Positions 47,148 to 59,189 of a DNA stretch of 64,000 nt are shown in pieces. Position numbers and translations under genes: made by a program. Source of the DNA: Chimonanthus salicifolius (taxonomy: Eukaryota; Streptophyta; Magnoliopsida; Laurales; Calycanthaceae). The stretch covers positions 48,467,222 to 48,531,221 of the forward strand of contig CM023540.1 of assembly GCA_013350335.1 (NCBI GenBank), read 5' to 3'. Every line of letters starts with the position of its first letter. The stretch's first letter is position 1. The notes beneath the pieces were generated by a model. It was not told where the DNA came from. It ran no database searches and saw only the letters and a list, made by a program, of their open reading frames with translations.

Positions 47148-49109
47148 TGTTCACCTAAAAGTTAAACCTGCCTCCCCTGAGTCAGACTGAGTTGTCAACT
47201 CCGTGATTGTGTTCGACTGAGTCATGAGTTGTCAATTTATGTGACTGGTCGTGACCTTATTTGTGTGTCAAGACCGCGCCTCTGGAAGATCTGCATAATC
47301 ATATCAAGTTTGAAGCTCCAAAAGATGAGTCATTTGGAAAGCATCGCACCAAATAGGAAGAACTTTATGAATTCTAACCAACACAAGTATTTAGACTTAG
47401 TATTGACTTAGAACACCTAGACTTATCATTGGGACAAACCTTAGAATCCATAACTTAGAATTTGGTAGAACTAAATTAGATTTCTTAGGTTAGTTATGTT
47501 TTTCCCAGTTTTTGAGAAGCTTTTGCTTATATCAAAGATGCTCAAGTATTAGTGAAATCTTTATGATTTGATAGAGCACTCAACGAGCTGTCTAAAAAAT
47601 CCAAGAACACCCAATTTAGAAATGTATAGCTCAAGTTATGACCATTTTAATGAAAGGGTTGAAAACAGATCAAAACAATTTTGTCATATACCATCACTTT
47701 GAGAGATTATTTGACGTATCACATGAATCTTAAATTGGGCCAAACTTGGTGAGTAGATAGATCTTCAATTATATTTCAAACGAGCTCAAGAACTCCTAAA
47801 ACCAACTTCGAGAATCCAAGTTATGGTTATTTTAGTTGAGGTGTACAAAACTGCAGAGATTCAGTTGGTTGAACTTTATGTTTCAATCGACTGAAAGTGC
47901 TGCAGATTGGTCTTTTCAGCCTAAGATGAGATTCAATCGACTGAGTCTTTGATTTCAGTCGACTGAATTTTTCCCAAATGTTTCAACGGACATTTTTGGA
48001 CATTTCAGTTGACTAAATCTTCAAGTTTAGTCAACTGAATTTTGCCCAAATGTTTCAACGGTCATTTCTGGGCATTTTAGTCGACTGAATCTTCAAGTTC
48101 AGTCGACTAAAATTCTAATGGTAAGTTTTTAACGGCTCTTTTGCTTCGATTTTGACCTCCAACTGCCATATTTTCAAAAGGGATTTAAATGTATGAGCTT
48201 TGGGCATTCCAAAGGTTGATTCTTGATGAGCAAAACCCTCTCTAACATTCTCCCAGACTCCCAATCATTTCAAGAGCACAAAAACTCCATAGTTAGATTT
48301 CCAAAGTTCTTGAACTCAATCTCACTCACTCTCAAAACTCTCATAGGCAAATCTTGAGCATCTTAGACTCACTCGAGTGTGTATTTGAGAGAACTTTAAT
48401 GGATAGATTGTATTTATAGGTAAAGTTTCTATCATCCCTAAATCTCTTCTCCTACATCTTGGTTGGGCATCATTGGAGCATCTACACTTCATCAAAGAAG
48501 CCAAGGAAATGAGAGGATCTTCAAGAACGTGTTAAAGCCACTTCGAGCATCAAGAGGTAAGCGTTTTTGCTATTTTTCTAAAAATCAAATTCTTTCTATC
48601 ATTGTGTAATTTGTATAGGGTTGGTGTAACCCTTGTAAGGAGAGAAGGATGTTTTCTCTCTTAAGCGTTATCGGTCCGATCTTCACCCGTGAAGAAGATC
48701 AAGCGTTGTATAGGTTCGATCTCTACCCGTGAAAAAGATCAAGGTTGTAATAGGCTACACCGTTGAAGAAGAAGTTAGTGGAATCCTTGAGTGGTGTACT
48801 TGAGGCGTGGATTTAGGTAAGGTTGCCGAACCACGTAAAAATCCTTAGGTCAAGATTTTCAATCTCTTCTCATCCCCTTACCTTACTTTGTGCATTTATG
48901 TTTATTTCTTAAATTTCTAGCACACTTGTTTGGTGCCATTGTGTTCGTTGAGACTTCACTTCACATTCATTATTTATTTTAAATCTCAATATTTTGGAAG
49001 ATCAATTAGATTAATTAACAAAGATCCAATTTTAATTGACAAAAGTTTTAAAGAAATTTAAAATTATGCAATTGTCATATTCACTCCCCTCTAGGACAAT
49101 CTAGCAATA
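47148..49109 (+). mobile_element. SIRE/Maximus-type copia LTR, copy 2
   Basis: It begins TGTTCACCTAAAAG right after a polypurine tract and ends near the CACTCCCCTCTAGGACAATC stretch typical of these LTRs. From 47216 it matches copy 1 (22717-27844 minus its insertion) with 6 to 11% differences. It contains TTCAGTCGACTGAA palindromes (for example near 47954 and 48083) and the unoccupied target of the copy 1 solo LTR at 48074-48078. Confidence 0.7.
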
Positions 49110-50519
49110 GAGACATATTGAGATAGGCATAGAGGTTATGGTGTGGAAATATAAACACTCAATACTGTAAATAAACACAGAAGGTGCTAGAGTCAATTTC
49201 ATTTTAAGTTTAGAAGGATGGGCTTTGGAATTTTCCATTAAAAATAAATTAAACTTTTAAACTATGTTAAATCAATATTTTAAAATTTAAAAAAAACTTT
49301 AAAAAAAAATCCAAATAATTCAACTGAAATTTATAAGTAAAAACTTCATGAAATTCTGAATTAAGACAATAACTAATTAAATACAATAAAAGACATTAAA
49401 AACCTGGGTAGTAAATAGAAATAAAATCATACTCATATTTAAAAAATTAGAAACTTATTTCAAGATTTAAATAAACAAATTAAAATAAATCAAATCATAA
49501 TAATAATTCATATTATTTCAATAAATAAGAAAACTCATTTTACGTTAAAAACAAAACATTTCAAAATTTCCAAAAACTCCATTTTTATATACCCCATTTT
49601 TTTTTTATACCTAATCTTCCCTAAAGCTTATTGATAAAAGAAAGTAAAAGAGAGGGGAAGTTTTCATACCTTCTTAGATAAAACCAAGCGGAGTTTCGAT
49701 TCTTGAATTTTTTTAAGAAAATTGAAAAGAGTTGCAGAAGGAAACACAGGAAGAAAATGACGAAGCTTTGAAGAAGAAGCTGGTGAATGGAAAAATACAT
49801 GAAATGAGCAAGAGGTTGGCTCAAAGATGTCAAATTTTCTCCCTGAAAACCTTGCTTAAATATAAAGAGAGGTGGTAGGCTTGCACCGGACATGCGAGCC
49901 TGCACGTTACATGCTGTAGGCTAGCAATCGCTTTGATGATTCAAAGCTTAGGATAAGTTATTTTAAGATTTTATTATATTTTATTGCCTTTAAGTCTATC
50001 TTCAAAACTTGGGTACAGAGGAGGTTCTGTTAGAATAATCCAACCAGTCCAAATGGTTAGGTTTTAAAAATTAGAAATGCTATTAAAATTTTAGAGAAAA
50101 ACATTCTAAAAATCCTTCGATTTAAGAGAAAACAATATATTTCTTAAATTAACTCATTTTCAAAGTCTTTTAAAGAAAATATGACCATACAATAAAGTTG
50201 GTAAAATTCACCTGATAAATAAGTTCTAAAGCTCGAAAGTGTTTTGACTTTCATAAATATCTCAAAATTTGATATTTTTATAAATAAGGATCTCTTAGGG
50301 TCAAATTTAGTTATACATGTGAAAGTAAAAAACACAAACTAATCCTTTAGACTTAGAATTAAAAATTGTTAAGAGTGTGTAAATTTAAAAGTCTAATTAA
50401 CTTAATTAAAATTTTTCCAAATAAAAAAATATTAATATCAATAATAAATAATATTTATTATAAATCAAAATTTAACCCTTCCAACTTTAACGAGTTGGAT
50501 TCACGAGCTATCAAACTCA
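49110..50519. other. Non-coding part of the duplication, copy 2
   Basis: Paralogue of 27845-29235; no gene seen. The two short minus-strand frames shared with copy 1 (for example 50335-50144) lack any domain. Confidence 0.4.
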
Positions 50520-50524
50520 TAATG

Positions 50525-52900
50525 GACCGATCCTAGACTTTTTGAAGAGCCCAATCCGTAATTGATGCAGGCCAAGTTGCACTTGTAATATTTTTTGGGT
50601 TTTTTGATTTTATGAAAAGGATAGAATTTAGACTCGGGGTTTTAAGCCGAATCAAAGTCTCAATGAATAAAACCCGTAGGGCCTTCTCTCAGTTCAATAG
50701 ATCACTCAAGGAAAAAGAAAAACGACACCAATTTGAATGGGGCTGTCGGTGGAATTAACCTCACTCAATCACTCAAGGAAAAAGAAAGACCGCTTCAATT
50801 TCAATGGGACTATTGGTGGAATTAACCTCACCAAAAAAATTGGGTGTTCAATCGAATATGAAATTGTTATTCTAAATACTTGAATTTAATCAAAAGTAAT
50901 TAAGAATTTAAATCTAGCACTAATTTCAACTTTGAAAACACTGAACCTTCTGAGATCCAATCTGGATGTGGAATTATAATTTAATTATTTATGGAAATAA
51001 AATGCAAGACATGAAATCAAAATTCACCATGCACAAATTTAAATCCAAATAATTAAATTTAATTCAAACAGAAAGCCAAATTAAATACAAAGAACAATAA
51101 CTCAGACTCATCGTACTCGGGACGTCCAAAGAAAGTGTAAATGCTTCAATATTAATAAAATAACTCAAATTCTGATGTACCCAATACAATACATATGTCA
51201 ACTTTAAATAGACTTCACCGAGGTCATGATCGGCCATACATTTCCAACTTTGAAAATAAAATAAAAGGCAATTCTAACTTCCTAAGCAGTCAACGACCCA
51301 CATAAGTTAAGTGGATTTATTTTTGAAATAAAATAAAACAAAAAAGAATATGCTAAAAACAACTCCACCGATTTGCATGTTTTCCTTTCTCTATGCATGC
51401 TTGCTTTTAATCAAATCTTCCAACTTAGGTAACTTAGGAATTTAGTAGGTGATCTTGGCTTTTGCAAGGCTAGCAACAACAGCAAGCCAACAACGATCGG
51501 AGAGTGGGTTGCTGAGTTGGTACTCAGTGGGACCCATGGTGGTTGATTGAGCAATTGGCCACGTCGACACTCCAAATGGGGTCCACCTAATGCTGAGATG
51601 AAACTTGAAGTGGGACCTCTCTTCCCGCCGTCTACGGGCACAGATCTGAAGAACAAACTCATCAATTTTGACATTGCCTCGTTTTTTATCTGGCCCACGT
51701 CAAGTTCATTGAGCTTGCTGCATCCAATGCTTGCATGATTAATCTTCATGACTAACGGATCATAAACAAATTTAATTAGCATAAAATCACACAATTAATT
51801 CTAATTTTAAGTCGGAGTATTACATTTTTTTCTTTGCATTTTTTTCAATTTTTTCTCGTTTGCACTCTTCCACCCATTTTATAAAATAAGTGAGACTAGA
51901 AGATGATTTTTTTTTCTGAGGATACTTGTCTATTATAGGCTTGGGACTGATAAAGGGTAAGTTTAGGTTCAACACCTTCTTCTACCTCCAATATAAAAAT
52001 AAAGAATTCCACAAGATCCAGCTCGAACCCATTATAGATCTAAGAAAATCAGAGCTTAAAGATCTACGGTGTCTAAGAAAATCCTTAGATTAGCTTCAAC
52101 GAAATAATACTACTCGATCACTCACCTGGTTGTATGGGCAAATGAAGATTCGAATGGATGAACAAAAGCCTCAAAATTTTCACTAGAATAATGGAATGAA
52201 GTCGATCACTCCCTTAGGTGAAATTGAAACCATGCAATAATCACCGAAGAAAATAGGATTTCTAAAATTCTAAAATTGAATTTCTTAATTCAATTCCAAG
52301 AACTAGAAGCAAAATTCGACAAAGGCTTTGGAGAAAATTGAAAAGTAAAACTAGAAATTAGAACTAGAACCAAACTAGAGAAATATTAGAAAACCAAAGA
52401 GGAACTCAAAAGAGAACTCAAGTTTGTTCAAAGCAAGAACTTGAATTGATTTTGTGTACAATCGCCCAAAGAGCCTATTTATAGACAAATTGAAGAAAAA
52501 TTACAAAATAAGCCATTCATGAATGGAGGACAAGTGTCCCTTGCTAAGTTGAAACAATGAAACTACATCTAACCCATCCATTTAAAACACGCCCAATTAG
52601 GCTTGGCCGATTTGGGCTTACTTTCCTAGGTGGATCATTGCTTAAACATTCCATTGCCTTGTAGGTCTCCTTCCTTTTTGATTGTCTTCCATTGTGGACC
52701 TCGGGAACCACTTCTTTGTATGTGTGGAGAGCTAAATTCGTGTACAACCCCAAATCACAGGATTTGGATTGCTAAAAGGGTCAATTGGGCGTAGAAATGT
52801 TGAATCTGGAGCTTTGGACCCATCATAACCTTAGGCTGATTTTGGGCTATTTTAATGGGCTTTTAGTCTTTAATAAGAGGGCCCCTTGGCACCATTAAAT
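50525..52900 (-). mobile_element. LTR-like sequence, copy 2
   Basis: Paralogue of 35898-38244, with the same LTR-start-like TGTAATACTCCGAC (minus strand, 51824) and minus-strand TATA boxes. Confidence 0.45.
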
Positions 52901-53358
52901 TCTTCATACTCAATTGAGGCTAGTTGAACAATTTCATCACTTAATTCATCTTAATAGTCACTCAATTGAGCATGGTCTTCACCGATTTTATGCATGATGT
53001 CCCTATCATTTTCTCCCACCTGAAAAGAAGTCGTCCTTGAGTTGACATCTTCATCATTTGCAGGAAGGAAAAAATCGTTTACCCTGTAAGCCTTCAAATT
53101 TGCCACGTTGAACACATTTGAAATGTTGAGATCATCTAGCAACTTGACCTTGAATGCGTTGTCATTGATTTTCTCAAGCACTTCACGACGACCAATAGCT
53201 TTCAGCTTCAACTTGCTATAAGTGCCATGTGGAAATCTTTCCTTTATGATGTGTACCAATACAAGATCACCTTCTGATGTAGGTCTGAATTGAATTTGAT
53301 AAGAATTCAATCCATACACACAGAAACAGAGTATGGTCTTTGAGGAACGGGCATCCAA
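52901..53358 (-). pseudogene. Ty3/gypsy integrase C-terminal end, copy 2
   Basis: Paralogue of 38245-38733 with the same EGDLVLVHIIKERFPHG and NVFNVANLKAYRVND blocks. A substitution makes a TAA at 52953-52951, shortening the frame to 135 codons. Confidence 0.85.
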
Positions 53359-54390
53359 TCATTGTTAATAAAAGGTTTTTTCTTCATTACGAGTTTACCG
53401 AACAAAGCCCGAACCAAAAAGGTTATCAGGAATTCAATTACGCTTATGGAATTTAGATTAAATTCTTTCTTAATTTAATTTGATTGGAATAATTCAAAAG
53501 CGAAATCAAAAGAAATGAATGCAAAATTCAAAATCACACTTGATCTAAAAACCATAAGACATAATAAAATTTAACAACTGGTACTTGCATAAGTTTGAAA
53601 AAGGACCACAGTTCAGCCTTCGCTTGAGAAGCCTTGCAAAGCGTCTAACTCCATAAAGTCTTGAATAAAATCTCTAATATATTGAATTGTCTCAAATTCG
53701 AAAATACATAGGGTATTTATAGTGAAGAAATAGAAAAAAGACCAAGGAGTCCTTGCTATGGTCGACCACACCGTAGGGGAATCCTTGGGATTATTTCTCT
53801 TTAAAAATCCTAAGAAAAGGAGAAAAAAAAAATTGACTGCCTCATATGGGATCAATCATTGTCTACAATTATTAGCCAATCAAAACACACCATCTCGCCA
53901 TATGGATGGCTAAGATTTATTTTAGAAAACACATAAAAGAAGAAACAGATAAAAAACCTAACAAGTGGGATTCGCTCATGTGGAAAGATAGATCTTCCAT
54001 GGGAAAATACGCCAATGCCTGCCATTTTTCCTGTGCTCTGTGCCACCTCCTCTGTCTTATCTCTTCACAAGCCATGCCTTTTTGGGAGAGTGTTTTCTGG
54101 TCCGGACACTTGGCACATGGAGAGAGGCTGTAGGAGTTGGATCGACTTTGGAGTTGGTTGAGTGGGCTTGTTGAGGTTTGGCCTGATTAAGCTTGGACTT
54201 GGGTTTGACAGGCTTAATTGGGTTACTTGGGTGAATTGGGCCTCAACTAACAAAGTGATTGAATTTATTAGACGGAGCCCAATTGTTGTTACCTTAGTCA
54301 AAATAGTCCATGTAAGCCAATGTAATCTCGTCCATTTGATCCACATCAATAGAAGAATTCAAGTGTGAGTCATTGAGCCTGATGCCCTTA
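53359..54390 (-). mobile_element. LTR-like sequence between gypsy remnants, copy 2
   Basis: Paralogue of 38734-39768, with the TATA box in the same minus-strand context near 53715. Confidence 0.45.
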
Positions 54391-54712
54391 TTATCTCCTC
54401 CCACCTGAAAAACTCGACCTCAAGTTGGGCTTGCCTCCACGCTGAAGATGCTCCTCACCGTGGTAAGGCTTCAGATCCTGGACGTTGAAGGTGTTTGATA
54501 TGTTGAGATCGTCTGACAAGTTGACCTTATAGACATTGTCATTGATGCGATGTAGGATCTCACAAGTTCCAATGTTGCGTTCCTTCAACTTTCCATAAGT
54601 GTTGATAGCAAATCTCTTTTTTTCGCAAGTGTACCCAAACTAGATCACCTTCATCAAACTGCACATGTCTCCTGCTACGATTTGCATCTGCTTGGCACCT
54701 GTTGTTACTTTC
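54391..54712 (-). pseudogene. Ty3/gypsy integrase remnant, copy 2, 3' part
   Basis: It carries the final integrase block (NIGTCEILHRINDN, ISNTFNVQDLKPYHG) and ends at the stop 54393-54391. The copia element separates it from its other half at 61094-61502; the CTTTC target is duplicated at 54708-54712 and 61094-61098. Confidence 0.85.
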
Positions 54713-54992
54713 TGTAGAAATATAAATCACATACCACAAAACATCATAACACCGGATTTACGTGGAAAACCCATTAGGGAAAAAATCACGATTAAAAGAG
54801 AGTTTATTATTTCAGTGTATTTTTCTATGTACATCCGAGACATATTTATAAGAGAAAATACAAGTATAAGTTCTATTTAGGACTCTGAGACCCTATTGAA
54901 TTAGAACTCTGTGACCCAATGGAGTTAGGACTCTGAGACCTAATGGGGTTAGGACTCAGAGTCCTACTCACCCTCTCTTTTCCATTTCAACA
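54713..54992 (-). repeat. 3' LTR of the copia element
   Basis: 280 bp, TGTAGAAATA...TTTCAACA on the plus strand (TGTTGAAA...TTTCTACA in element orientation). The inner edge is preceded by the polypurine tract. Confidence 0.96.
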
Positions 54993-55008
54993 CTCCCCCT
55001 CAAGTAGG
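54993..55008 (-). promoter_or_regulatory. Polypurine tract and primer-binding site pair (PPT)
   Basis: The minus strand reads TTGAGGGGGAG immediately before the 3' LTR, the purine-rich primer for plus-strand synthesis. The partner primer-binding site TGGCATCAATC is at 60814-60804. Confidence 0.85.
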
Positions 55009-57051
55009 TGCGAAAATGTCGATTGAGCCCAACTTGGACAAAATATCTTGGAATTTAACAGCGGAGAGACTTTTTGTGAAGATATCTGCTAACTGTTGAT
55101 CACTGCGAACAAACGGAGTAGAAATAACATTAGCTTGCAAATTTTCTCGAACAAAATGACAATCCACCTCAATGTGTTTGGTTCTCTCATGAAACACCGG
55201 ATTTGAAGCAATGTGAATGACAGCTTGATTATCACAAAACATTTGTGTTGGCTGATTAGAACTAAAACCCAAATCTTGCAATAAGGACCGAAGCCAAATA
55301 ACTTCACTGGTGGTTAAGGCCATTGCACGATATTCTGCTTCTGCACTTGATCTTGCAACAACACTCTGCTTTTTACTTTTCCAAGTTACCAGATTTCCTC
55401 CCACAAATGTACAATATCCTGTTGTAGATCGTCGATCAACTGGACAACCTGCCCAATCAGCATCAGTGTAAGCAGTAATGGAACTATTTCCATTCTTCCG
55501 CATCCATATTCCCCTTCCTGGAGAACCCTTCAAATATTGTAAAATTCGATTAACAACATTCATGTGAGTAACTGTAGGTGAATGCATAAATCTGCTGACT
55601 AGACTGACTGCATAGGAAATATCTGGCCTAGTGATCGAAAGATAAATCAATCGACCAACCAACCTTTGAAACTGACCAATATCAGATAACAATTCTCCAT
55701 CATTATCAAGCTTACCTCCACTGTCAATTGGAGTATCTGATGGTTTAACTCCCATCTTTCCAATATCCTGCAACAGGTCCAGCACATATTTTCTTTGATT
55801 AAGAAATATGCCCTTCTTTGAGTAGGCAACTTCTAATCAAAGAAAATACTTTAACACTCCTAGATGTTTGATGGCAAATCTCTTGTGCAGTAGACTCTTA
55901 AGTCTTGTAATTTCATTTTCGTCATCACCTGTGATCACTATATCATCAACATATACTAAAACAACAATTGTACCACACATACCTTTTTTTACAAACAACG
56001 AAGAATCAGCCGCACTCCTTTTAAGTCCATTACTCATGAGAACATAACTGAGCTTAGCATACCATGCACGGGGAGATTGCTTAAGTCCATATATGGCCTT
56101 TTTCAGCTTGCACACAAATCCAACTTTGGATTCTTGTGAATGTCCTGGTGGAACACTCATATACACCTCCTCTTCTAGGTCACCATGCAAGAAAGCATTT
56201 TTTACATCCATCTGAGATAATTTCCAACCCTGATTTGCTGTTAACGAAAGAATCACTCAAAAAGTGTTCATCTTTGCAACAGGTGCAAAAGTCTCTGTGT
56301 AATCTTCTCTATATGTTTGTGTAAAACCTCTGGCAACCAGTCTTGCCTTGTGTCGCTCCACAGTTCCATCACTTTTATATTTGATTTTGTATATCCAACG
56401 ACACCCAACTGTCTTCTTTCCGATAGGCAATTTGACTATATTCCAAGTTTTATTATCATCAAGTGCTTGCAATTCTTCTTTCATTGCCTGTCGCCAAACA
56501 GATATGGAATTAGCTTCACGAAATGGCTTTAGTTCTTGTTCACTGGACATTGCACTCAAGAAGGCCAAATGAGACGGAGTAACATTATCATATGTCAGAG
56601 AAGCCTGCATTGGGTATGATACAACATGGTAAGTGAAGAAATCTTTCATTCCTTTTGGAGGACTAGTCTCTCTACTCGATCTCCGTAATGGAAGGGGAGG
56701 AGCCGGTATGTCAGTTGTTGGAGAAATCGGCTGAATTACTGCAGATGTAGTCTCAGTAGAAGCTGTCGGTATTTCAATTGCTGCAGATATTGGTTGGTTA
56801 TCTGGAGATATAATCACCGTATTTCTGCTACAAGAGACATCATCAGTTACAGTAGGAAGAGGTACCAAATCAGATAAGTTCTCCCCCCTGGGACCGATTC
56901 CCAGAATCACTATGAACTGAGAAATACACTTCAGATTCAGCGAAGCGCACATAACGGGAGACAATGAGCTTGCGAGATGCTGGGTCATAACAAATGTACC
57001 CTTTCTATGATGAAGAATAGCCGAAAAAAACACATCTGATAGATCTGGCAT
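55000..57051 (-). pseudogene. copia reverse transcriptase and RNase H
   Basis: One reading frame with two TGA stops (56259-56257 and 55839-55837) runs from about 56880 to the final stop at 55002-55000. RT starts in the WRQAMKEELQALDDNKTW block (about 56520). KLSQMDVKNAFLHGDLEEEV carries the first catalytic Asp and VLVYVDDIVITG is the YVDD active site (near 55945). RNase H follows with TAYTDADWAGCPVDRRSTTG, SSAEAEYRAM, a CDNQAVIHIASNPVFHERTKH block and a C-terminal LADIFTKSL. These match the copia RT/RNase H family over its full length. The bases before about 56880 belong to the integrase tail in another frame, so a frameshift lies in the G run near 56885. Confidence 0.95.
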
Positions 57052-58018
57052 CTAACTTGTCACGATGAAGAGGTTGGCAGTGTACATAACAGACACACCC
57101 AAACACACGCAGATGTGACAAAATAAGCTTTCTATTCTTCAACATTTCCAATGGTGATTTAAAATTGTTAACCCGACTAGGAAGTCGATTAATCAAATAG
57201 ATGGCCGTCAGAACACCATGAGACCAGTACTTCTTAGGAATATTCATTTGAAACATAAGAGCTCGTGCAGTTTCTAAGATGTGACGGTTTTTTCGTTCTG
57301 ACACACCATTCTGTTGTGGTGTACCTACGCAGCTAGTTTGATGAATGATGCCTTGGCTATGAAAATATTCAGCGAAATTAGCATTGACATATTCAGTGCC
57401 ATTGTCAGAGCGGAAAGTTTTCATCTTGGCATGAAATTGGGTAGTGATCATGTTGTGAAAGGCTTTGAAAGCAAGGAACACCTCATTCTTAGATTTGAGT
57501 AAGTACAACCATGTAACATGAGTACAATCATCAATGAATAAAACAAAATATTTATAACCATCATAAGAAGCAACTGGAGCACTCCATACATCAGAATGAA
57601 TCAAATCAAAACGTTCAATAGACTTAGAACTAGAAGAAACAAATGGTAAACGAGTTTGTTTAGAAAATTGACAGACATCACAAACACTAGACGGAACAAA
57701 AACAGAAGGAAAAAGATAAGACAAAATACGACTTGAAGGATGTCCAAGCCGTTGGTGCAGGATGTGACTCTCTTCTAAGTTCGTGGCTTTGTAGGCCTTA
57801 GGAGTGGAATGTAGCAAGTATAACCCATTGGAATACGTGCCTTTACCAATCGTCCTTTTGGAAGTTCGATCCTGAAAGACGACAGAGTTAGGAGAAAAAA
57901 TGACATCACAGTTCAAAGCATTAGTAAGTTTTCCAACAGACAATAGTTGAGTTGGAAAAGAAGGGACAACAAAAGCAGTAGAAGAGACGCTATTTGAAAA
58001 AAAAATCAATTTGACCAC
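57005..58018 (-). pseudogene. copia integrase
   Basis: The GAG-pre-integrase zinc-binding segment (HQRLGHPSSR, then CDVCQFSKQ: the HHCC arrangement) is followed by the DDE core. First Asp in FDLIHSDVW, second in FRSDNGTEYV, Glu in QQNGVSERKNR, with the usual spacing, then the YLINRLPS and LRVFGCVCYVH blocks. The catalytic residues are intact. A TAG at 57007-57005 cuts the C-terminal tail. The frame differs from the protease frame, with the shift at a T9 run (minus strand, near 58006). Confidence 0.95.
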
Positions 58019-58313
58019 GTCCGGTCACAGGAACCACAGTTCCATTGGCTAGATAAACATCATGTTTACGAGATGATGTTGAAAAATCAGACACTGAAGA
58101 AGGAGAATTAGCCATATGATCAGTAGCACCAGAGTCAATAACCCAAGAATGACCAGTACAATGGGAAGCAAGAGAAGCATGAATGGTACCTGCTGTATGA
58201 GACGAGGAAGACGGATTTGTAGAGGGCAAAGACTGACCGAGATCGCATAGGATTTGACTCAACTGATCCAGAGTGGTGGAAGTATCTGCGACATTAGCCT
58301 CGGCTCTCCTTTT
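58003..58313 (-). pseudogene. copia aspartic protease
   Basis: SWVIDSGATDHMA is the copia retropepsin active site (DSGA, near 58135), followed by VYLANGTVVPVTGRG, the flap and strand region. It is in frame with gag but separated from it by a TAA at 58316-58314, and it is out of frame with integrase. Confidence 0.9.
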
Positions 58314-59189
58314 TTATTCAAAGTTTGGTTTGAGATGAGGATGTAACAACCAACAACGTTCTTTGGAGTGCCCAACTTTGCCACAATGATCACAACGAAA
58401 AATGTCCCGTCGGCCTTTATTTGGAACCTGAACCTTCTTCTTCTCAGACTCAGAGGAGGGTCGGCGCTCATTTTTATGAGTCACAAAAGCACTGGAGGAG
58501 TTCTCAGAGGATGGAGGAAGAGCAGCATTCATAGTTTTTTGTCGCATTTCTTCGCGTTGAATGATAGCACAAACAGCGAACCAAGAGGGTAGCGAATCAG
58601 TCATAAGGATGTTACTCCGCAAATATTCATATTTTGGCCCCAGGGCCCGAAGTAAAGAGAAAACTTGGTCCTCTTCATCTCGGTGCAAAAGAGTCTGTGC
58701 ATCAGTGGTATGAGGACGATACAAATGTAGCTCATCCCATAGCCTTTTCATATGGCCAGTAAGATCTCAAAATTTCTGTTCGCCCTGTAGCGCAGTCGCA
58801 ATCTCATTTTGAATCTGAAACACTCAAGCAATATTATTTCGACTACCATACATACCTGTCACAGAATCCCATAATTCCTTTGCAGAATCGGAGAATGTAA
58901 AAATTCCAGCAATTTGGGGTTCCATAGAGTTAAGAAGCCATGATCAAACCAGTTGATCATTAGATAGCCAATTATCATAAGCAGAGTCAGTATCGGTGTC
59001 TTCTGAAGTAGTAGCTGAGGCTTTAGATGCGGAGGCAGGTGCAGGAGGCACAATCTTGCCATTGATAAACCCCAACTTTTTCTTACTACCATGAGATAAA
59101 TGAACAGCTCGAGACCAGAGAACATAATTATTTGTATTCAAGAGGACAGAAGAAAGTTTCAGACTGGGATTGCAGTCGGAGTCACCCAT
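58314..59189 (-). pseudogene. copia gag with CCHC zinc knuckle
   Basis: ATG at 59189 starts a UBN2-type gag (LLNTNNYVLWSRAVHL, FINGKI). TGA stops lie at 58946-58944, 58826-58824 and 58769-58767. The frame resumes with MKRLWDELHLY, a VFSLLRALGPKYEYLRSNIL block and the zinc knuckle CDHCGKVGHSKERC (CX2CX4HX4C, near 58370). It normally forms the particle and packages RNA; here it is interrupted. Confidence 0.92.
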
